A stretch of DNA of 64,000 nt, from positions 62,001 through 126,000 of the forward strand of contig NZ_FNYE01000017.1 of NCBI RefSeq assembly GCF_900108945.1, written 5' to 3'. Below the pieces are notes generated by a model. It was given only the letters and a program-made list of their open reading frames with translations. It was not told where the DNA came from and searched no databases. Below are positions 47,400 through 56,110 of this stretch, piece after piece (the stretch's first letter is position 1; each line of letters opens with the position of its first letter). The DNA comes from Paraburkholderia diazotrophica (lineage in GTDB: Bacteria > Pseudomonadota > Gammaproteobacteria > Burkholderiales > Burkholderiaceae). The position numbers were made by a program, and so were the translations under genes.

Positions 47400-48026
47400 A
47401 TGTCGCAAGGTTTTGAAGGAACCCGTGTCGCAGTCGTCTATCACAGCGGTTATGGGCACACGAAGAAAGTTGCAGAAGCAGTCGCCCGAGGGGCAGCCAG
47501 CGTCGAAGGGACCGAGAGTCTGCTGATCGGCGTGGAGGATATCGATCGACATTGGAGCACCCTCGAAAAGATGGACGGAATCATCTTCGGCGCTCCCACG
47601 TATATGGGCAGCGCGTCCGCGGAATTCAAAAAGTTCATGGACGCGACTTCCCGCAATGTCTTCGCAAAGGGAAGCAAATGGGCCGACAAGGTCGCAGCCG
47701 GCTTCACCAATGCGGCATCGCGTTCCGGCGACAAACTGGCGACGCTTCAGCAGATTGCGATTTTCGCTGCGCAGCATCGGATGCACTGGGTGAACCTTGG
47801 CCTGCCGCCCGGACACAATCATTCGCAGTCGACGGAAGACACGTTGAACCGGCACGGCTTTTTCCTCGGCGCCGCTGCGCAATCGAATGCGGACGAGAGT
47901 GCCGACGTTACGCCGCCCGACGCGGATTTGCGCACCGCAGAATTTCTCGGCGCCCGCGTCGCTGAAGTGGCCTCGCAACTTGCCGCAGGCCGCGCAGTGT
48001 TGAACGCTGCCGACGCGACAGCGTAA
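47400..48026 (+). CDS. Flavodoxin-family NAD(P)H:quinone oxidoreductase (WrbA-like)
   Basis: 208 residues. The FMN phosphate loop VVYHSGYGHTKKVAEAV is at 10-26, and GAPTYMGSASAEFKKFMDATS near 62 is the WrbA/flavodoxin isoalloxazine region. It reduces quinones by two electrons. Start at ATG 47400 (MSQGFEG) with GGAG eight bases upstream; an ATG four codons earlier is in frame. Followed by an ABM monooxygenase gene in the same direction. Confidence 0.9.
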   Translation: MSQGFEGTRVAVVYHSGYGHTKKVAEAVARGAASVEGTESLLIGVEDIDRHWSTLEKMDGIIFGAPTYMGSASAEFKKFMDATSRNVFAKGSKWADKVAAGFTNAASRSGDKLATLQQIAIFAAQHRMHWVNLGLPPGHNHSQSTEDTLNRHGFFLGAAAQSNADESADVTPPDADLRTAEFLGARVAEVASQLAAGRAVLNAADATA

Positions 48027-48054
48027 AGATCAATCAAGATTAAGGAGCCTCGCC

Positions 48055-48378
48055 ATGACTCAGAACATTTCATTCATTGTCCATCTGCCCGGCAAGCCCG
48101 AGACACGCGAAGAACTTTACTCGAGCCTCATCAAGGTGCTCGACGAAATGTCGAATGAACCGGATTTCGTCAACACATATCTGCATCGATCCGCAGATGA
48201 TCCCGACACGCTCGTGCTTTATGAAACGTGGGCGTGCAGCGCGCAGTACTTCATCGACCATCATCTGAAGAAGTCATACCGGGTCGACTATGAAAACAAG
48301 CTCAAAGGCCTTCTGAAGTCCGACCGGAGGTTCGAGTGGCTCGACCTTGTCAAAGGCTACGAGCGTAAAGGCATGTAA
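48055..48378 (+). CDS. Antibiotic biosynthesis monooxygenase (ABM) domain protein
   Basis: 107 residues with the ABM ferredoxin-like fold (ISFIVHLPGKPETREELYSSL, LVLYETWACSAQYFIDHH). YgiN-like proteins of this family act on quinols, and a flavodoxin-type quinone reductase gene lies 28 bases upstream, so a quinone/quinol cycle is plausible. A TTAAGGAGC site precedes the ATG. Confidence 0.88.
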   Translation: MTQNISFIVHLPGKPETREELYSSLIKVLDEMSNEPDFVNTYLHRSADDPDTLVLYETWACSAQYFIDHHLKKSYRVDYENKLKGLLKSDRRFEWLDLVKGYERKGM

Positions 48379-48487
48379 GTTTTCCTTGAAGCTCTATAAC
48401 CAGAAGCCGGCCCGGTTTCGCAAGGCCGCTTCTGGCAATCATCCCGTTGCGTGCTCACGGCCGCTCACGCCCGGAATGGCGTTCGCA

Positions 48488-48913
48488 TCACAGATAATCG
48501 GACACCACGGAAGCAAGAATCATCCGGTCATGGTTGGCCGGAAAGAAGGACGGACTCACGCGAGGCCGAAACACAGCGTCGCCACACCAGATCGGCATGC
48601 CGGTCAGCACGCAAAAGGCGTCCACACGTGCAAGTCCTATTCGCCATACCTGATCCGCATAGTGACCCGACCGCGGATCGCTCCAACATACGCTGAGCGA
48701 CTTCGACGACAGTCGCTCGAGAATAGAAACATGCGAACGTGGCGGTTCGAGATCGACCGGTTTGAAGACCTCTTTTGATGGTCGCCGCCTCGAACGCAAC
48801 TTCTTCCTCGGAACATACCGCGCCCCAATCGCCGCTTCGAGCGTGCGAGGCTCCGGCATCAATATGCCGACTAGCGCGCGTCGAACGATGTCGTTATCAG
48901 CTTGGCTGTTCAT
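48488..48913 (-). CDS. DUF3331 domain-containing protein, second copy
   Basis: About 141 residues. The core HYADQVWRIGLARVDAFCVLTG and WCGDAVFRPRVSP matches the DUF3331 copy at 35117. The ATG at 48913 (MNSQADNDIV) has CGGAG upstream; a longer frame to 49033 reads through the operator-like region and is unlikely. The gene is convergent with the ABM gene. Confidence 0.8.
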   Translation of the reverse strand: MNSQADNDIVRRALVGILMPEPRTLEAAIGARYVPRKKLRSRRRPSKEVFKPVDLEPPRSHVSILERLSSKSLSVCWSDPRSGHYADQVWRIGLARVDAFCVLTGMPIWCGDAVFRPRVSPSFFPANHDRMILASVVSDYL

Positions 48914-48950
48914 CCATTCGGCTCCGTCCCTAAGATTCACGGCGTATTGT

Positions 48951-48969
48951 GAACCCTTTGGTCCATAAT
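48951..48969. promoter_or_regulatory. Operator-like site, second copy
   Basis: GAACC-CTTT-GGTCCATAAT, identical in all fixed positions to the site at 47338. It is 37 bases before the DUF3331 start but in the opposite orientation, and 255 bases before the hydrolase gene. Confidence 0.6.
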
Positions 48970-49089
48970 GTAAACGCCGACCCTGCTGAATACGGCTCTT
49001 GCTTGCAGCACTGCGCATGAAGTCGATTCTCACGAGATCATGTTCGAGAATCCAGAACGTTTCCTTCGATACCCACGTATGTACTTCTG

Positions 49090-49108
49090 AACCGACAGGT
49101 CCATAATC
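49090..49108. promoter_or_regulatory. Operator-like site, third copy
   Basis: GAACC-GACA-GGTCCATAAT. It lies 117 bases before the epoxide-hydrolase-like gene on the same strand. The four-base spacer differs in each copy, while the arms and ATAAT are conserved, as expected for a protein-binding site. Confidence 0.6.
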
Positions 49109-49224
49109 TTTGCGAGACGCGACGATGCGAACATCGCGTGCGCGGAGTCGTAGCAGCGAACGCTGCTGCGGATTATCACTAACACCGATGCTTCATTCGG
49201 TGCTTCTATTCGACAGGAACGGTC

Positions 49225-50088
49225 ATGGAGAAGCTGACAAGCAAGCGCGCAAAGGTGAACGGAGTAACGCTGCACTACGTTACGGCGGGAAATCCCTCCG
49301 GCCCCGTGGTCCTCGCGATGCACGGATGGCCTCAGAACCACAGGGAGTTCATTCCCATCATTGATGCACTGGGCAAGGAATATCGGTTCATTGCCCCAGA
49401 CCTGCGTGGGTACGCGGACAGCGACAAGCCATTCTCCGGCTACGAGCCGAAAACGATCGCTCAGGACATGCTCGAACTGCTCGAAGTGGAAAGCATCGAC
49501 CGCTTTCACATTTTCAGCCACGATCTCGGCGGTCCGCCGTCGTTGGCGCTCGCATACATGGCTGGCGATCGCGCTATTTCCCTGTCCACGATCGAGACGC
49601 CGTTCTTCGGACTCGACTTTCCCGGATATGTCGATCCGCGCGTGCCGTACTGGCATCTCGGCATGCATATGAACATGGATATCACGCGCTTTCTTGTGGA
49701 GGGACGGGAGGAGCAATATCTGCGCCATTTCTTCCGGGACTTCGCATACAACCCTCAGGCAATGCCAGAAGAGGAAGTGGCGCTTTATGTCATGCAGATG
49801 AAGCAGCCTGGAAATCTTCGTGCGAGTCTCAACCACTACGGCTACATTCCTCAAATGGCCGAGCAGACAGCAGAGCTCACAAAAGAAAAGCTAAAAATAC
49901 CGATGCTTGCGTGGGGCGGAAGCCACTCCTTCGGCTCGCACTGCTTCGATAGCGCGAATGCCATCTCTGTCAATGCGAGTGGCGGCGTGATCGAAGAATG
50001 CGGCCATTGGGTCTTCGAGGAGAAGACGCAATTCATCTCCGAAGAGCTTCATGTATTCTGGAAACGCACCGGCCGGGAGCAAGCATGA
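49225..50088 (+). CDS. Alpha/beta hydrolase, epoxide hydrolase/dehalogenase-like
   Basis: 287 residues. HGWPQ near 32 (oxyanion region), nucleophile Asp in IFSHDLGGPPSLA near residue 98, and catalytic His in ECGHWVFEE near 267, with a lid domain in between. The SHDLGG nucleophile elbow is typical of epoxide hydrolases and haloalkane dehalogenases. The stop overlaps the next start (ATGA). ATG follows AGGAAC. Likely detoxifies an epoxide or halide. Confidence 0.9.
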   Translation: MEKLTSKRAKVNGVTLHYVTAGNPSGPVVLAMHGWPQNHREFIPIIDALGKEYRFIAPDLRGYADSDKPFSGYEPKTIAQDMLELLEVESIDRFHIFSHDLGGPPSLALAYMAGDRAISLSTIETPFFGLDFPGYVDPRVPYWHLGMHMNMDITRFLVEGREEQYLRHFFRDFAYNPQAMPEEEVALYVMQMKQPGNLRASLNHYGYIPQMAEQTAELTKEKLKIPMLAWGGSHSFGSHCFDSANAISVNASGGVIEECGHWVFEEKTQFISEELHVFWKRTGREQA

Positions 50089-50611
50089 CTTTGCAGCCGG
50101 AAGCAGGCGACGCACGGCCATTCGGTATAACCCGTGTCGACCACACTGGCATAACCGTTTCGTCGCTTAAAGACTCCCTCGATTTCTGGGTGGGCACTCT
50201 TGGATTTCAGCATCTCTATACATGGGATTTCAAGAACGATGCATTTATCGAGAATCTGGTCGGGTTGAAGGTGCTTCGCTGAGCCTTGCGATGGTCGAAG
50301 GTCACGGACACAAGATCGAACTGTTGCAGTACTACTCGCCCGCCAACCGGAAGACCGTCGACCCGCGTGCCTGCGATGCAGGCTTTATCCACATTGCAAT
50401 GTATGTGGATGACATCGACGCGCTGCTTGAACGGATCAAGGAAGGAGGATGGCTGCCCGTCGGGCCGCCACAACGCGTCGAAGGCGTCGAACGCGACGGT
50501 TTGAGGCTTGTCTATGTCCGGGGTCCGGACGGGGTGACGCTCGAGTTCCTGCAGCCGCCAGCACGTAAAAAATTCACGGTTGGGTCCGAGTCGACGTTCG
50601 AGGTAGGTTGA
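50085..50611 (+). pseudogene. VOC-family (glyoxalase-like) protein with a single frameshift
   Basis: The frame from MTLQPEAGDARPFGITRVDHTG runs to a stop at 50280; the homology continues in another frame from EGASLSLAMVEGHGHKIELL to the end (GLRLVYVRGPDGVTLEFLQPP). Restoring one G in the GGG at 50262-50264 gives a continuous VOC protein of about 175 residues (IENLVG then VEGASL). Metal ligands are visible as H near residue 18 and the terminal E in TLEF. It is translationally coupled to the hydrolase. It could be a true mutation, a sequencing error, or a programmed shift. Confidence 0.75.
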
Positions 50612-51347
50612 TACTGACAAACCTCAAATAGTGCTCGCGACAAGGTCGCGAGCACTTTCGTTTTCAAGCTTTGAAAACGATCAAGGCCTGGATGCTTTTC
50701 GCAGTACTCCATCGCAATTGCTCTGCATTACGCAGCCTCCTGTTACAACAGCAGGACGCTGAAGGCCTCTTCCCAAAGAGCCACTTTGCGCATTGATTTT
50801 CCCCCTCCAAAGGGCGGGGGACTGAAAAAAATAAAAGCCGTAGGATGCGTACTCCCCCTCGCAGGAGATGTCGCAATGTCTTTCTCATGTGACTCGTATC
50901 CCTGTCGAACTAGCGGTCCTCAGCGGTCCATCACGCGCTCAAGTGCCGTATCGCCGCTCGATCCGTTCCTGTGGCCTTGCAAAGAAGGTGCCGGGAACAG
51001 TTGAGCACTATCGGCGATGGCTCAATACATCAACAAAATTCGTCGGCGCCGATTGATCGCGTCACTCGATACGCGACATTGCCATCTTGTCTTGCAAGTC
51101 CGCTGCGGCGGTGATGAAGCAGTTATCACTTTTGAAAACGTGGAGGAGATGCGCTTGCCGAATTCAATACACACCCCTTGATCCGCGCTCGACGGTTCGA
51201 TCCAGCATGCGCTTCTGATCCGATCGACGGCACGATTTCTACTCACCGCATTCGTCTTTTGCAACCTTGTTTGTCGAGACTGCAAGACGCAACGACGGTG
51301 ACGTTCATTCTGACTTTCACGGAGTACTGCACTACTGCAGTTTGAAC
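50612..51347. other. Long non-coding gap with terminator
   Basis: 736 bases. It contains the terminator at 50631 and a GC-rich hairpin (CCCCCTCC-AAA-GGGCGGGGG, 50802-50822 region). Frames such as 50868-51056 have no family-like translation. It precedes a short transposase-like gene and looks like degraded mobile DNA, but I see no inverted terminal repeats. Confidence 0.5.
50631..50664 (+). terminator. Intrinsic terminator after the hydrolase/VOC genes
   Basis: A perfect 11-base stem (GTGCTCGCGAC, loop AAG, then its complement) followed by TTTCGTTTTC. Classic rho-independent terminator placed 20 bases after the VOC stop. Confidence 0.92.
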
Positions 51348-51692
51348 ATGGCTCGACCCAGAATCCAATTTGATATTTCGGCGGACGAACGTGAGCAACT
51401 CCTCGCGATGGTCCACACGCAAGACCACCCTCCCTCATGGAGACTTCGTGCGAAGATCCTGCTGATGGCCGCTGATGGTCATTCGAACAATGCGATCAGC
51501 AGCGAGTGTTCGATAACATCGGCGGCCGTAACGTACTGGAAGAGGCGATTCCTCGCGGGCGGACTTCATGGGCTGATCAACGGGTCCGTCGACGGCCGCT
51601 ACGATCTCCTTCCGAACAAGGAGGCGTTGCAAATCGAGCAGGTGTGTAACGCATGGATCAGCGCTCACTACACACGCGGCGAATCCAGCTAA
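51348..51692 (+). CDS. Helix-turn-helix protein, IS630-type transposase N-terminus
   Basis: 114 residues. ADEREQLLAMVHT, RLRAKILLMAADGHSNNAIS and ITSAAVTYWKRRFLAGGLHGL match the helix-turn-helix N-terminus of IS630-family transposases, which are usually about 340 residues with a DDE catalytic domain. No DDE domain follows, so either this is a truncated transposase or a stand-alone regulator derived from one. No inverted repeats found. Confidence 0.6.
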   Translation: MARPRIQFDISADEREQLLAMVHTQDHPPSWRLRAKILLMAADGHSNNAISSECSITSAAVTYWKRRFLAGGLHGLINGSVDGRYDLLPNKEALQIEQVCNAWISAHYTRGESS

Positions 51693-51702
51693 TCCGAAGA
51701 CA

Positions 51703-51734
51703 GGAATGGGTTGCTGTGGATGGTGACCCATTCC
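51703..51734. terminator. Nine-base inverted repeat
   Basis: GGAATGGGT and ACCCATTCC with a 14-base loop, just downstream of the transposase-like gene. No T run, so termination is weakly supported. It may equally be a leftover end of the element. Confidence 0.3.
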
Positions 51735-51984
51735 GCGTATCGCAGCAATCGGATGACCTACGGTATCAGTCTGCGGCGTGACGCCATAGCACTCGATAAA
51801 CAGTGCGCGCGAGTGGCGCGACGTCTGCGGGCACGATAAACATTCCAACTTTGCATCTTCGGTCCCAGCGTGCGTGTCGCAGACAACCGCGTCACGCAGT
51901 TTGCCGAGTTGCTCAAGCGCGAAGCGGCCAACCTGTCGCGCGCGTTAGGGCAACAGGCCGCTCGGGTTTCAGCTTCTTCCCTGC

Positions 51985-53379
51985 TCAGGCGACGGTCGGC
52001 GCTTCTGCAACGCTGTCGAGCGCCGACTGCTGACGAAACGCAGCACCCGCATGTCGCGCAGGCAGTCTGTCGCCCGCATTGAACAGCTTGTGACGCAACG
52101 AGCCGTCCGCATAAGCCGTCTTGTAGATGCCGCGATCCTGCAACTCGGGTACGACGAGGTCGACGAAATCGACGTAGCTTTCGGGCACGACGGTACGGCT
52201 GAGATTGAAACCGTCGACGTCCGCCTCGTCGACCCATTGCTGGAGTTCGTCGGCGATCTGCGCGGGCGTGCCGACGATTGCCGGATAGCGCCCGCCCAGC
52301 GCGAACATATCGAGCAGCTTGCGACGCGTCCAGCCGTGCGCCTTCGCCGTGCGAGCCGCCGATTCGATCGCGTTGCCGGGCGCGTAGTCGATCGGCTCGT
52401 CGAGATCGTACTGTGCATAGTCGATCCCGGTACTCGCGGCGAAGTGCGCAAGACCCGCCTCGCGGCTCGCGTAGTGCAGATAGTCCGCGTGCTTGTCGCG
52501 CGCTTCGGCTTGCGTCGCGCCCGGCACGACAGCGGCGCCGACGAATACCTTCACGTCGTCCGGACGGCGTCCCGCCTTCACGAGTTCCTCGCGTAATGCG
52601 CGCACCGTTGCGCGCCCAACTTCCCTGTTCGGCGGCGAGATGAAAACGCATTCCGCGTGACGCGCGGCAAAGCGCTGTCCACGTCCGGAGCTACCCGCCT
52701 GAAACAACACAGGCGTGCGTTGCGGCGACGGTTCCGCGAGGTGATAGCCTTCCACGTTGTAGTACCGCCCCGCATGCCGCACGCGATGCACCTTGTCAGG
52801 CCGCGCATAGACGCGCGCCGCCTTGTCGCGAAGCACGGCATCATCTTCCCAGCTGCCTTCCCACAGCTTGTAGAGCACGTCGAGATACTCGTCCGCGCGA
52901 TCGTAGCGTTCGTCGTGCGGCAGTTGCGCGGCGCGCCCCATCGCACGCGCGGCGCTGTCGAGATAGCCCGTGACGATGTTCCATCCGATCCGCCCTTGCG
53001 TCAGATGATCGAGCGTCGAGAAGCGCCGCGCGAGCAGATACGGCTCCTCATACGTGAGATTCACGGTCACGCCGAACGACAGATGCTGCGTGACGGCGGC
53101 CATCGCCGGAACGAGCAGCGTCGGATCGTTGACGGGCAACTGGATCGACTCCTTGAGCGTGACATCGACGTTGCGCCTGTATACGTCGTACACGCCGACG
53201 ATATCCGCAAGAAAGAGCCCGTCGAACAGCCCGCGTTCGAGCACGCACGCGAGGTCCGTCCAATACGACAGCAGGCGGTAATCCGATGAGCGGTCCCGCG
53301 GATGCGTCCACAAGCCATGATTGATGTGCCCGACGCAGTTCATGTTGAACGCGTTGAGCAGGATTTCTTTTTTCGCCAT
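51985..53379 (-). CDS. LLM-class flavin-dependent monooxygenase (NtaA/SnaA/DszA type)
   Basis: 464 residues of the bacterial luciferase-like superfamily, NtaA/SnaA/DszA subfamily: LNAFNMNCVGHINHGLWTHP at the start, GRIGWNIVTGYLDSAARA near 130, and VLFQAGSSGRGQRFAARHAE near 230. These use FMNH2 to open sulfonates, sulfones or chelators such as nitrilotriacetate. The ATG overlaps the SfnB stop (TGATG); a GTG one codon earlier is possible. It is the last gene of a sulfur-compound operon. Confidence 0.92.
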   Translation of the reverse strand: MAKKEILLNAFNMNCVGHINHGLWTHPRDRSSDYRLLSYWTDLACVLERGLFDGLFLADIVGVYDVYRRNVDVTLKESIQLPVNDPTLLVPAMAAVTQHLSFGVTVNLTYEEPYLLARRFSTLDHLTQGRIGWNIVTGYLDSAARAMGRAAQLPHDERYDRADEYLDVLYKLWEGSWEDDAVLRDKAARVYARPDKVHRVRHAGRYYNVEGYHLAEPSPQRTPVLFQAGSSGRGQRFAARHAECVFISPPNREVGRATVRALREELVKAGRRPDDVKVFVGAAVVPGATQAEARDKHADYLHYASREAGLAHFAASTGIDYAQYDLDEPIDYAPGNAIESAARTAKAHGWTRRKLLDMFALGGRYPAIVGTPAQIADELQQWVDEADVDGFNLSRTVVPESYVDFVDLVVPELQDRGIYKTAYADGSLRHKLFNAGDRLPARHAGAAFRQQSALDSVAEAPTVA

Positions 53380-54641
53380 CACAATGCTCCGTGTCGCGGC
53401 GGCAGCTTGCCGTTCAGATAGAAGTTGCCGATCGCGTGGTATTTCCAGCGCACGGGATCATGCAGCGTGTGCGTGCGCGCATTGCGCCAGAAACGGTCGA
53501 GGCCGAGATCGTCGAGCGTCGCGGCCGTGCCCGCCAGTTCGAAGAGCCGCGAGCCCGCATCGAGCGAAGCCGTGGTCGTCGCGGCCCGCGCCTCGGCGAC
53601 GGCAATCGACGCTTGCGCAACCGACTGCTCATCGGGCGCAGCCTGCGCCGCATCGACGATACGGCCCGCGCGTCTCAGCAACGCTTCGGCCGCGCGCAGC
53701 CGCACGGCCATGTCGCCGAACTGCGCGATGGTCAGCGGATCGTCGGTTGCGCGCGCCACGTTCGCATCGATCCACGGCCGCGATTGCTCGCGCACGAAGT
53801 CGAGCGCGGCGACAAACGCGCCGCGCGCCTGGCCGAGGTCAATCGCCGCGTGCATGATCTGCGCGACGGGACCGATCGTCGTGGGCCGCTCGAACGACGA
53901 TTGAAACGGCACCACCCATTCGGGCTCGACGTGCACATGTTCGAACGTGACGGAACCACTGCCCGTCACGCGTTGGCCGAAGCCGTCCCAGTCGTCCGTC
54001 ACGGTCACGCCGTCTGCATCGCGCGGCACGAACGCGAGCCGCGTTACGTCGGCGCCCTCTTCTTCAGTGACCACGAGCGTGGGAATCCAGTGCGCGTACA
54101 ACGCACCCGTGCAATAGAACTTGCGGCCGTCGATATGCCAGCCATCGCGTGCACGCGTGAGCCGCGTGCGACGCTTGAAATCCTTGTGGCCGATTTCGGC
54201 GAGCGCGTTGCCAAAGCGTTCGCCCGCAAGCGCACGGTCGTAGAAGAAGCGCTGCTGTTCGGCGCTGCCGCCGACGCGCAGCACTTCGAGCGCATAGAAG
54301 TGGTTCTGCGGAATCTGGCCGAGCGATCCGTCCGCAGCCGAAATGGTCGCGATCACTTCAGCGAGCGTGCCCGTGCCGACACCCGCGCCGCCATGAGCGC
54401 GCGGCACGGTGATCGCCCACAGGCCGCTCGCGACGAATGCATCGAGTTCGGACCACGGCAACCGCCGCTCGCGGTCGCGCAGCGCCGCATCGGGCGCGAA
54501 CTCGCGAGCGAGCCGCCGCGCGACTTCGAGCGCGTGTGCATCGTCGACGATCGAATCGGGCACACGTAGCGGCTTGCGCTGCAAAAGCGGTGGCCGCGAT
54601 TCAACGTAGGCGTCCTGCGCAGGCGAGAGGTCGATCGTCAT
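53379..54641 (-). CDS. sfnB: SfnB-family acyl-CoA dehydrogenase-like protein
   Basis: 420 residues. Acyl-CoA dehydrogenase fold with the SfnB signature end (FWRNARTHTLHDPVRWKYHAIGNFYL). SfnB is linked to dimethyl sulfone and alkanesulfonate use under sulfur starvation. Its start is four bases from the second SfnB stop, and its stop overlaps the LLM gene. It is paralogous to the next gene upstream. Confidence 0.93.
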   Translation of the reverse strand: MTIDLSPAQDAYVESRPPLLQRKPLRVPDSIVDDAHALEVARRLAREFAPDAALRDRERRLPWSELDAFVASGLWAITVPRAHGGAGVGTGTLAEVIATISAADGSLGQIPQNHFYALEVLRVGGSAEQQRFFYDRALAGERFGNALAEIGHKDFKRRTRLTRARDGWHIDGRKFYCTGALYAHWIPTLVVTEEEGADVTRLAFVPRDADGVTVTDDWDGFGQRVTGSGSVTFEHVHVEPEWVVPFQSSFERPTTIGPVAQIMHAAIDLGQARGAFVAALDFVREQSRPWIDANVARATDDPLTIAQFGDMAVRLRAAEALLRRAGRIVDAAQAAPDEQSVAQASIAVAEARAATTTASLDAGSRLFELAGTAATLDDLGLDRFWRNARTHTLHDPVRWKYHAIGNFYLNGKLPPRHGAL

Positions 54642-54644
54642 CGT

Positions 54645-55895
54645 TCAGTTCCATGAATGCCGCGTAGGCAGCACGTGATTCAAGTGATAGTTGCCGAGCA
54701 GATGCAGCTTCCAGCGCACGGGATCATGCAGCGTGTGCGTGCGCGCATTGCGCCAGTGCCGGTCGAGATTGTGCGCGGCACGCGTCGCCGATGAGCCCGC
54801 CAGTTCGAAGAGCTTTTCGCTGGCTTCGAGTGCGATGCGCGTCGTCAGCACTTTCGCTTCCGCGACGGCCACCGAAGCGCGTGCGCTCGCTTCATCGTCG
54901 AGCGGCGCGGCGGCGATCTCATCGAGCGTGCGGCCTGCTTCGAGCAGCACCTCGTGCGCCGCGTGCAGATCGATTTCGAGGCGCCCCACGTCGGCGATGA
55001 TGTACGGATCGTCGCTGGCGCGCTCTACGCCTGAATCGATCCACGGGCGCGAACGCTCGCGCACGAACGCGAGCGCGTCGGCGATGGCCGCCTGCGCGAT
55101 GCCCTGATCGATGGCGGCCTGGATCAGTTGCGACGTCGGGCCATACAGGCCGGGCCGATTCGCCAGCTGCCAGACGGGCAGCACGTCGTCGTGATCGATG
55201 GGAACGTTGTCGAAGAGCACGGTACCGCTCGCGGTCGTGCGCTGACCGAACGAGGTCCAGTCATCGACGACTGTGAGGCCGGGCGCATTGCGCGGAACCC
55301 AGACCTGCACGGGGCGCCCTTCGTCGTCCGTTGCGCGCGCCGGCACGCGATGCGCGAAGAGCGCACCCGTTGAATAGAAGCGGCGGCCGACGAGACGCAA
55401 TCCGTTCGGCGTTTTTTGCAAACGCGTCGTGCCCTGCAAGATGGTATTCGCCGCCGATGAGCGTCGCTCCGGGCCCGCGTTGCCAAGCCGCTGGCCGGCC
55501 AGCACCTCACCGTAGAAGCGCGCCTTCTGCCCGGGTGAGCCGGCTTCGCGCAACAGGCCGAGTACACCGAAGTGATTCTGCGGAATCTGCCCGAGCGCCG
55601 GGTCCGCTTCGCAGAGGATCACGAACACTTCGGCGAGCGTCGCATACGACACGTCGGCGCCTCCGTATTCGCGCGGCACAGTGATCGCGCCGAGTCCGCT
55701 TTTCGACCACAGGTCCAGTTCATCCCACGGAAGCACGCGATCGCGGTCGCGCTGCGCGGCTCCCTCCGCGAATGTCGAGGCGAGCTTGTGCGCAGCGGCG
55801 AGTGCTTCTGCGTCGTCGGCAATGCGATGTACTTCGTCGGGATCGAGCGGCCGCGCAATGCGGTCGCCGTTTGGGAGGCTTTCGATATCTGGCAT
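54645..55895 (-). CDS. sfnB: SfnB-family acyl-CoA dehydrogenase-like protein, second paralogue
   Basis: 416 residues. It shares the same architecture and C-terminal signature (HWRNARTHTLHDPVRWKLHLLGNYHL) as its neighbour. Sequences differ enough to suggest an old duplication. The two may form a heteromeric enzyme or handle different substrates. Downstream of an ABC transporter for the same compound class. Confidence 0.92.
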   Translation of the reverse strand: MPDIESLPNGDRIARPLDPDEVHRIADDAEALAAAHKLASTFAEGAAQRDRDRVLPWDELDLWSKSGLGAITVPREYGGADVSYATLAEVFVILCEADPALGQIPQNHFGVLGLLREAGSPGQKARFYGEVLAGQRLGNAGPERRSSAANTILQGTTRLQKTPNGLRLVGRRFYSTGALFAHRVPARATDDEGRPVQVWVPRNAPGLTVVDDWTSFGQRTTASGTVLFDNVPIDHDDVLPVWQLANRPGLYGPTSQLIQAAIDQGIAQAAIADALAFVRERSRPWIDSGVERASDDPYIIADVGRLEIDLHAAHEVLLEAGRTLDEIAAAPLDDEASARASVAVAEAKVLTTRIALEASEKLFELAGSSATRAAHNLDRHWRNARTHTLHDPVRWKLHLLGNYHLNHVLPTRHSWN

Positions 55896-56110
55896 GGCGT
55901 TCTGATTGAGCGACTAGAGCGCCCGCCATGCGTGCCCGCCCTCCTGCTACATCGCAGATAAAGAGCCGCACAGCGGGTCCAGACATCCATTGAACCAGCG
56001 CCTTGCGTTACCGCCTACCAGCAATTTCAGGAATGCTTATCCGCGTTCGCGAATTTGTTTTGAAGCGGCTGTCGTTGAACGGTCGAGCCTTGCAGAGCAC
56101 GACGCGAACG

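Noticed and set aside
50802-50840. CCCCCTCC-AAA-GGGCGGGGG hairpin followed by A-rich DNA as a transposon end or terminator
   Set aside because: It could act as a minus-strand terminator, but there is no gene on that strand to end, and no second copy to support a transposon end.
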